In this document: in pieces, positions 9,890 to 16,675 of the stretch
Position numbering within the stretch: position 1 is the stretch's first letter
How the letters are laid out: each line of letters begins with the position of its first letter
Source: Willaertia magna
Lineage: Eukaryota; Heterolobosea; Eutetramitea; Acrasida; Naegleriidae
Direction of reading: 5' to 3'
Assembly (NCBI GenBank): GCA_902984215.1
Contig: CADWAF010001183.1
Location: 1-16,675 of the forward strand
Length of the DNA: 16,675 bases
The notes under the pieces: model-generated
Seen by the model: only the letters and a program-made list of their open reading frames with translations
What the model was told of the DNA's origin: nothing
The model's database searches: none
Position numbers and translations under genes: made by a program

Positions 9890-12800
9890 TAGTTTTAAAA
9901 AAAACACAATAACCATTTTGTAACATTTATAAATAAAGAAACAATATGTATTTTAAATTGTATTGATATAAGTTATTTTTTTAATTTATTTTTGAAACAA
10001 AATAATAATTTTTTTATTACTACTTGTAAAAAATAATTCTTTTATTGAAATTAAAAATAAAACATTAATAGATAAATTAATTTATGGTTTAAATTGTATA
10101 TTATATTTAAATTATGGTATTTCGTTATTTAAAATAATTATTCAATTATTTTTAATTGATAAACAATTTTTTAATAATTTAGTTACTAAAATAATTGAAG
10201 TCAATAAAAAAAATCAATTTTAAATTAAATTTAAATAAAAAACAATTAATAAAAAAACAAAAGCTTGATTTATATATTAAAAATTAAAAATCAATAACTG
10301 ATATCAAATAAAATAATTTAAATATAAAATTAAATTTAAATTTAATTAACTTTAAACAATTATATAAAATTAAAAAAAAAAATATTTACTATTAATAATT
10401 ATTATAAATTTCAAAAATATATTATGTTATTAAAAGATAAAAAAAATTTAAAGAAATTGTAATGTTATTTATTAGTGATTTAAATAATTTTATAATAAAT
10501 ATTTTTAAAATACATTTTATTGAATCTATAAATAGATTTTATAATAATAAACTTATTAAAAATTTTTTATATAAACAAATTAAAAAAAATTTAAAGTTTA
10601 AAATTATGATTATATTTTAAAATATAATTATAACAAACTAAAAAACAAAATAAAAAATATTACTTTATTTAATGTATTTTTAATGAATTTACATGTTTTA
10701 AATAATTAAAATCTATTAAATATATTCTCAATCTCTTTACGGTTTGGATTAAAAAATGTATTAAAAATTATTTTTTTTATTTTTAAAAATCAAATTAAAG
10801 ACATGAATGTTATTGAGTTTAAATTAAATAATATTAAATATATTATTAATATAAATAATTTTTTTATAATTGATTTATTTTTTAATTTATTAATTTTGAA
10901 AAGATTAAATATAATAAGTTATTGTTGTTACTATGATTTTAATAATTGTAATGTAAAGAAAAATGAAAGAAAAGATAGTAAAAAATTAAATAATTTTTTA
11001 AAATATAAATATTCTTAAATAATTTTATATTATTTACATGTAAAAGAATATATTTATGAAATTTTATTAAAAATTATGTTGATAAATAAAAAAAATTAAT
11101 TATTATAATTAAAAAAAATATATTAATAATAATGTTATGAAATATATTATTAAAAATATAATTAATAAGAGTAATGTTGATAAAAAAAATTTTAAATTAT
11201 GTATATATATTAAAAGAGTACATATAAATTATATTTTTAAAAATTATAAAATCTTATTTAAAGATATTTTTAAAAAAAAATATTAAAATTAAAAGAAATA
11301 TAATATGATTATATTAAGATTTTAAATATTATTAAAGATGGTATAAAAGATAAAAATATTAATAATGTTTTAAAAGATTTAAAAAAAAAATAAAATATTT
11401 ATATAAATTATTAATAAATATTAAAGTTTATACTTGTTAATATATATATGTTTTATTATTATATTTTAATTTAATTTTGAAATATTTATTATTATGATTA
11501 ATTGATTTTGTAAATAAAAAATTTGAACATTTATATAAAGTTATTTAAAAAATACTTTTAAATTGTATTCAAAAGGATTTTAATAAAAGAAAATATTAAT
11601 ATTATATTTTTAAAAATTTACTAAATAATTTTTATGATATATTTGATAAATTAATTAATAATAATATTAATAATATTTTAAAAAGACCTTATATAATTAA
11701 TTATTTTTTTAAAAATGACAATAATATTAATAAATAATTGAATAATGATAATATTAATAATGATTTTGAAAAATAATTTGAAAATGAAAGTAATTTATAA
11801 AAAAATATTTTTAATATTAATATTTTAAAAGAAATTAATGATATATATATTAAAAATGTTGTTAAATTAATATATTTTAATAAGATTTTAACAATTAATA
11901 ATATTGAAAATAATAGAAAAAATAATAATATTAATAATAATATTATTAAGAAAACTATTAATTTAGTTTAAATATTATGTTATTTTTATTTAAAATTATA
12001 TTTATTTAATCATAATCAATTTATTTGGAATAAATAAGAAAAAAAAGTTTATAAAAGGAGTAAGAATATTATAGAAAGTAAGAGTTTAATTGTTTATAAT
12101 GTGGAATGTCCAATATTATTTCTGTCAAATTTTTGGTATTAAAAAAAAATTGTAATAAATCAATTTATTTAATAACCGACTATTACTAGTAACCAAAATT
12201 AAATAATTTTATTTAATATGTTATTTCCTACCTTTTTTGAAATTTTCAAATAAAAATATTGATTATTTATAGAAATAATTGTTTTTTCTTTTTTTGTTCA
12301 GTTTTTTTCTAATTAAAGTCCATCAACTTCATAATGCCCTTTCTCAATAAATAATAAACTTTACAATAACTTTTTTTAAATAAAAATAAAGGGCAGTGTG
12401 TGTAATATATAAATATATTGAAATAAAAAATTTAACTTTATTTCCTCAATGATTTTCTTTTTAGCGCATAAATTTTTTATAGAATAATTAAAAAAGAAAA
12501 TTTTAATTATATTATAAAATTCTATCTGTTTTATATTATTTTTATTTAAAATTGTTTATTGTAAAGTTTGTTATTTATTGAGATATGGCGTTGTAAGGTC
12601 AATGAATTTTAATTAGAAAAAAAAGCGAACAAAAAAGAAAAAATAATTATTTCTATAAATAATCAATATTTTTATTTGAAAATTTTAAAAAACGATAGAA
12701 ACAACATATTAATTAAAGCTATTTAATTTTAGCTATTAATAATAGCTAATAATTAAATAAATTAATTTATTGTAATTTTTTTTTAACACCAAAAAAATGA

Positions 12801-12960
12801 CAAACACCACGCTGGACATTCCACAATAATAAAGTATTTATTGTGATAGATTTTGATATAAAAAAAGATAATAATAAATTTTTTCAGTTTCAATATGAAT
12901 TTATTTTAATATATTTTTAAAATAATCTTAAAACTATATATATACTGAAAACAGATAATA
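9890..12960 (+). pseudogene. Long relic gene interrupted by MITE copy 1
   Basis: I do not recognise the protein. Good coding-like stretches on the + strand, with frame changes between them, are: about 9895-10045 (FVTFINKETICILNCIDISY); about 10017-10210 (KTLIDKLIYGLNCILYLNYG), more than 60 codons without a stop; about 10455-10617; 10691-11015 (SLRFGLKNVL, then ISYCCYYDFNNCNVK), with one TAA; about 11137-11280; and about 11430-12100. The last keeps one frame for over 220 codons, broken only by TAA and one TGA. The element at 12101-12824 then interrupts it. After the element the frame resumes as NNKVFIVIDFDIKKDNNKF to TAA 12918. The 71-residue ATG frame at 10803-11018 is only a part of this relic. 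The protein was Asn/Ile/Lys-rich and long, and may have been more than one gene. Confidence 0.5.
12101..12824. mobile_element. Palindromic MITE-like element, copy 1 (724 bp)
   Basis: The element starts GTGGAATGTCC and ends with its complement GGACATTCCAC. Inverted terminal arms of about 290 bp (roughly 12101-12390 and 12536-12824) flank a loop of about 145 bp. AAT on each side (12098-12100 and 12825-12827) is a 3-bp target-site duplication. It encodes no transposase, so it is non-autonomous. A 3-bp duplication fits superfamilies such as PIF/Harbinger or CACTA, but the GTGG terminus does not identify one. It is inserted in a relic reading frame that is continuous across the insertion once one duplicate is removed. 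It is about 96% identical to copy 2. Confidence 0.88.
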
Positions 12961-13691
12961 ATAAAAGTTATAATATGAATATAATAATTTCTTAACTTTT
13001 AAAGCGAATTTATTTGGTTTATATTTATTTTTTTAATTTTTTCCATACAAACTTTCTAAGTAAGTGTTTTTTTTTAAATATATATTTCTTAATAAAATTT
13101 ATGTTCTGTTTATTAATATTTATGTATATTCACAATAGTTTTGAGTTATTATTATAAGTATTATATATAACAATTATAGTTTCAATTTTTGGGAATTATG
13201 TTTTTATTTTTATATCTATTATTTTTTTGTCCTCTAAAGTTTTGTTTATAAACTTTAAGTTTTTTTAAAGTTTTAGTTATAATTTTTAGTTAACTTTTAG
13301 AATCTATTTATTAATTAAAAATGACCCTTGCGTGGTAGTGTAATATGTTGTGTAATGAAATTTTATTTTAATAAAAATTAAATTACTTGTCAATTCTATA
13401 TAAAATCATTCATTAATAATTAATTAAAAACATCAATTCCGAAATGTCTATTGAGAAACATAAATAAAGTTAAATTCAAAAACACTAAAATTAAAGACAT
13501 AAAACAACAATAATAGAAACATCAATTTTAAAACAATTATCAAATAGAGACAACCTATTTGTGAAAATTTTTCGAACTGGTAATATTAGAATATAAAAGG
13601 AAGGTAAAAAGGTGAAAAGTCATTAAACATCAATTAATAAGGGTTGAAATATTTGTGGTACAATTAAAATTATTGTAAATAATTTATTCAA
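12961..13691. other. Relic tail and 3' flank of the minus-strand gene
   Basis: From 12961 to about 13170 the + frame of the preceding relic continues after TAA codons as a very hydrophobic sequence (LLKRIYLVYIYFFNFF, then FLIKFMFCLLIFMYIH), which may be the membrane end of the relic protein or chance in T-rich DNA. From 13200 to 13691 the sequence is noticeably less AT-biased and has no sustained frame. It lies downstream of the minus-strand gene and probably includes its 3' untranslated region. A GACCCTTGCGTGGTAGTG stretch at 13323 caught my eye but does not fold as a tRNA. Confidence 0.4.
13683..13688 (-). terminator. Possible AATAAA polyadenylation signal
   Basis: On the minus strand AATAAA occurs 3 bases after the TAA stop of the cysteine-rich protein gene. 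In such AT-rich DNA the hexamer is expected by chance, so this is weak. Confidence 0.25.
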
Positions 13692-15287
13692 TTAAAATAA
13701 AAAGAAAACAATAGAAATAATTACAACAATCATGCTAACTATCGTATTTGAAGAAGCTGCACTAATTACTTTTGGCATTAATAAATTAGCAGATGGACTT
13801 GCATCAATATAATAACCTGGTAACTTATCAGTTGTCCATGAAAGACCACCATTTCTTAAACATCTATATAAATTAGTATATTGAGTACTGCATAACTTAT
13901 ATAAAGATGAATCAGTATCTAAGAAAGGTCTATCAATACCAATTTGATTTGGGTTAACAAATTTCATATAAGTATTTTGTTCTGAACTACTTAAAGTTTG
14001 TACGAAATTATTATAAACACAAATTTGTAAATCTAAATAATAACCTGGACAAACATTATTAACACAAACACCTTGAGTTAATGGAGCTTCAGTTGTACCA
14101 CAATAACAATAATTACAACCATTATCACCTGACTTTTGACAAGTTCTAGACCAAGGTTTACAAGTTTGTGAAGTAATTTCACAATAACCAGAATAACAAT
14201 CTCTATCAGCTTCACATGGTTTATCATCAGCAACACCATTATATCTAACACATCTAGTATTAGCACATCTAACAAATTGATCATAACCTAAATTACCAAA
14301 TGACCATCTAGAATTCCAATTACAATCAGGACTAGAAGTACAATATTCATTTAACTCAGCTGGTGGATAACAAGCTCTCTTTCCACCTTCACTTCTACTT
14401 CTACAAACATAAATATGTGAACATTCTTCTGTTAATGAACATTCATCACCATAACCTAATAATTCTTTACATACTTTATAATCAGGTGTAATTGTATTTT
14501 TGTATTGACAATCATTTGATTTACATTCACTATGAATTGTACAATTTTGTCCTAATTCTAATTTTGGAACACAATTTCTAGTTTTAACATCACAAAATCC
14601 TTCTGAACTTTTACATGCAGAATATTCTTTAGTTACATTATTAAAAGAATAACAAGAACTACCTAATGGAACAATCTTTTGTCTATAACAAAAACCATAA
14701 TTCATACCATTAATTACTTCATTTACACATTGTAAATTATCTGATGTTCCAGTTTGACATAATGTTTGTAATCCACTTGTACTATCTTGTAAATTACATC
14801 TTTCCATATGTTTAGCTGGATTTTTAACTGTATTTGGTACACAAACAAAATTAGTAATGGTATCACATCTACCTGAAAGACATTGACTATCAGCATTACA
14901 AGAATCTCCTAAATAACGAGTTTGTTGATAAGAACAACGTCCTAAAATACATCTCATATTCATATTATCAGTATAGTCAGAATTATCATCAGTTGAAGTG
15001 ATTTTACAGTCTGCATCAATGGCACATACTTTTCTATCGTCAACTGTAGTTTTCATGTTGGAAACGGTTTTACAGGAAAATGCGTCTGCAGCTGTAACTG
15101 CTTTGGAAGTATCTCTGACGTTAATGAAACCAATTGGACAGATATAGTTAGCTGAGTTTGGTGATGAACCAGCATTTGGTGTACAGGCTTGTGGGTAGAT
15201 ATTAGAGATTTGTTGGAAGATGATAAAGATGAAAAGGAAAAGTGAAAGGATTTTAGTCCTTTGACTTGTGCTATTGGTTTTTAGCAT
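13692..15287 (-). CDS. Secreted cysteine-rich protein, probable GPI-anchored
   Basis: This is the only intact gene. I start it at the ATG (complement of 15285-15287), giving 531 residues; the frame is open four codons further, but only from a TTG. Residues about 12-34 form a hydrophobic signal sequence (SLFLFIFIIF) ending near YPQAC. The mature part has about 44 cysteines in short modules such as LGDSCNADSQCLSGRC, LGQNCTIHSECKSNDC and DKPCEADRDCYSGYC. The spacing C-x5-C-x4-C resembles Dickkopf N-terminal-like or Paramecium-surface-antigen-type cysteine repeats. The last ~20 residues (IVSMIVVIISIVFFLF) are hydrophobic and follow a small-residue stretch (SAASSN), the pattern of a GPI signal, so the protein should sit on the cell surface or in the wall. 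NVT and NCT are potential N-glycosylation sites. No catalytic domain is seen. Gln is not encoded by TAA or TAG. G+C is about 35-45% over the first ~80 codons and nearer 20-25% further on. No introns are needed. Exact ligand or role is unknown. Confidence 0.88.
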   Translation of the reverse strand: MLKTNSTSQRTKILSLFLFIFIIFQQISNIYPQACTPNAGSSPNSANYICPIGFINVRDTSKAVTAADAFSCKTVSNMKTTVDDRKVCAIDADCKITSTDDNSDYTDNMNMRCILGRCSYQQTRYLGDSCNADSQCLSGRCDTITNFVCVPNTVKNPAKHMERCNLQDSTSGLQTLCQTGTSDNLQCVNEVINGMNYGFCYRQKIVPLGSSCYSFNNVTKEYSACKSSEGFCDVKTRNCVPKLELGQNCTIHSECKSNDCQYKNTITPDYKVCKELLGYGDECSLTEECSHIYVCRSRSEGGKRACYPPAELNEYCTSSPDCNWNSRWSFGNLGYDQFVRCANTRCVRYNGVADDKPCEADRDCYSGYCEITSQTCKPWSRTCQKSGDNGCNYCYCGTTEAPLTQGVCVNNVCPGYYLDLQICVYNNFVQTLSSSEQNTYMKFVNPNQIGIDRPFLDTDSSLYKLCSTQYTNLYRCLRNGGLSWTTDKLPGYYIDASPSANLLMPKVISAASSNTIVSMIVVIISIVFFLF

Positions 15288-15297
15288 TGTTGTTGAC

Positions 15298-16675
15298 AAT
15301 TTTTTTTTATCTGGAGATTCAAGTGTTCATAAAAAAACTTGTAATTTTACAAAATTTTATTATAATGCAAATGTTGAAAAGAATATAGCACTGATTTTTA
15401 TGGAGATGATGCTGTAAATGAGGAAAGAGGATTAATTAAAATAGATACTGATAATCTTAATATTTATTACATTAATAATAATAAAATTCAAGCAAATAAG
15501 ATATTTTCAGGATTAAGTGACAAAGTTTATTTTCAATCAACAGCAATTGAAAGTTTATATTGTGGGATGTCCAGCATTATTTTTGTCAAGTTTTTGGCAT
15601 TAAAAAAAAATTGTAATAAATCAATTTATTTAATAACCGACTGCTATTAGCAACCAAAATTAAATAATTTTAATTAATACGTTGTTTCCTACCTTTTTTA
15701 AAATTTTCAAATAAAAATATTGATTATTTATAGAAATAATTGTTTTTTCTTTTTTTGTTCAGTTTTTTTCTAATTAAAGTCCATCAACTTTATAATGCCC
15801 TTTCTCAATAAATAATAAACTTTACAATAACTTTTTTTAAATAAAAATAAAGGGCAGTGTGTGTAATATATAAATATATTGAAATAAAAAATTTAACTTT
15901 ATTTCCTCAATGATTTTCTTTTTAGCGCACAAATTTATTATGGAATAATTAAAAAAGAAAATTTTAATTATATTATAAAATTCTACCTGTTTTATATTAT
16001 TTTTATTTAAAATTGTTTATTGTAAAGTTTATTATTTATTGAGATATGGCGTTGTAAGGTCAATGAATTTTAATTGGAAAAAAAAGCGAACAAAAAAAGA
16101 AAAAACAATTATTTCTATAAATAATCAATATTTTTATTTGAAAATTTTAAAAAACGATAGAAACAACGTATTAATTAAAGTTATTTAATTTTAGCTATTA
16201 ATAATAGCTAATAATTAAATAAATTAATTTATTGTAATTTTTTTTTTAACACTAAAAAAATGACAAACACCATGCCGGACATCCCACATTATTTTAATAA
16301 AGACTATGAAAATAAGAAAATATCAGAGTTGTATGTTCCTTTGAAAGAGATAAATGAAAAGTTTGTGTATCCATTTGTTGGAAATAATTTTATTTATGTT
16401 GTTACTTCCAACGTTGAGTTATTCGAAGAGAAAAGCAAAGAAGTGATTAGAATGTTAAATTTGTTATTAAAACAATTAAGGGACTGTAATTCACTAAGTG
16501 ATGCAATATTTGTGTTTAATTAAATTATTTTTCAATAAAGCCCTTTTCAGTCCAAACCAATTTTTCGAAATTGTAAAGCGATAATTACTGAAACATTGTC
16601 AAAAAAAATTCAAGCATAAAGATTTATTGCAGCACTAAAATTAAATCATTCTATTTAATTAAGTTTTTTAAATTC
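15298..16675 (+). pseudogene. Unrecognised gene, 5'-truncated and split by MITE copy 2
   Basis: I do not recognise the product. Coding sequence begins without a start codon about 10 bp from the ATG of the divergent gene: LSGDSSVHKKTCNFTKFYY at 15307-15363. The frame then shifts at an AAAA run (15377-15380; losing one A would explain it) into STDFYGDDAVNEERGLIKID and DKVYFQSTAIESLY, ending at 15560. The 726-bp element follows. Beyond it the same frame resumes as YFNKDYENKKISELY, then FVYPFVGNNFIYVVTSNVEL and DAIFVFN, to TAA 16521. The same frame stays coding-like to the window edge, with TAA at 16521, 16536, 16617 and 16656 where Gln fits (SPFQSKPIFRNCKAIITETL), so the gene probably continues off the edge. 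Its codons use more G and C than the older relics, so it was inactivated more recently. Confidence 0.7.
15562..16287. mobile_element. Palindromic MITE-like element, copy 2 (726 bp)
   Basis: Same element and orientation as copy 1, starting GTGGGATGTCC and ending GGACATCCCAC. Arms are about 15562-15852 and 16000-16287. ATT on both sides (15559-15561 and 16288-16290) is a 3-bp target-site duplication. Compared with copy 1, I count about 26 transitions, 2 transversions and two 1-bp homopolymer indels. It has no coding capacity for a transposase. The ATG at 16260 in its right arm opens the 87-codon frame 16260-16523, whose first nine codons come from the element and the rest from the interrupted host gene. 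That frame is therefore probably not an independent gene. Confidence 0.88.

Noticed and set aside
10803..11018. 71-codon + strand frame as a separate small gene
   Set aside because: The same frame is open upstream of its ATG back to about 10691, apart from one TAA, and coding-like sequence continues after its stop, so it is a fragment of a larger relic.
12101..12824. MITE copies as spliceosomal introns (introners)
   Set aside because: The insert starts with GT but ends in AC, and using the nearest downstream AG at copy 1 puts a TGA in frame after a few codons.
13320..13395. Possible tRNA around GACCCTTGCGTGGTAGTG
   Set aside because: It has a D-loop-like TGGTAG, but there is no T-arm consensus and no complementary acceptor stem within 75-90 bases.
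14078..14284. 68-codon minus-strand frame inside the cysteine-rich gene
   Set aside because: It is an out-of-frame shadow of the intact gene, rich in Val/Ile/Leu because of frame-shifted AT-rich codons.

Overview
The window is extremely AT-rich eukaryotic nuclear DNA. Spot-counted non-coding lines run at about 8-12% G+C. It holds one intact gene, one gene broken by a transposon, two copies of a palindromic MITE-like element and roughly 8 kb of heavily decayed coding sequence. The base composition, the cysteine-rich GPI-type surface protein and the Asn/Lys/Ile/Gln-rich relic proteins suit an anaerobic gut fungus (Neocallimastigomycota) or, less likely, a dictyostelid amoeba. This is inference; there is no rRNA or other marker to settle it. 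The intact gene needs no codon reassignment: its roughly 20 Gln codons contain no TAA or TAG, and it ends at TAA.

Layout. Positions 1-5200 contain no recognisable gene. They hold dispersed 12-bp palindromes, a perfect 31-bp inverted repeat, a ~350-bp direct duplication (about 1468-1840 and 4709-5068) and short tandem repeats. From about 5200 to 13170 the + strand carries a collinear series of relic reading frames. These run for tens to hundreds of codons, and the interruptions are almost all TAA or TAG at positions where Gln (CAA/CAG) fits. They include two in-frame repeat arrays, with 25-residue and 45-residue periods. A 724-bp inverted-repeat element sits inside this relic at 12101-12824. 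The intact gene lies on the minus strand at 13692-15287 and encodes a secreted cysteine-rich protein with a probable GPI anchor. Immediately upstream of it, reading the other way, is a 5'-truncated gene (15298 to the right edge), split by the second 726-bp element at 15562-16287 and also carrying a frameshift and in-frame TAA codons.

The most informative signal is mutational. Between the two MITE copies I count about 26 transitions to 2 transversions, and between adjacent units of the 135-bp array 23 to 1. Together with the CAA-to-TAA pattern, this points to C-to-T/G-to-A decay of repeated DNA resembling repeat-induced point mutation (RIP) or deamination of methylated cytosine. A TAA/TAG=Gln genetic code is a competing reading that the intact gene argues against.
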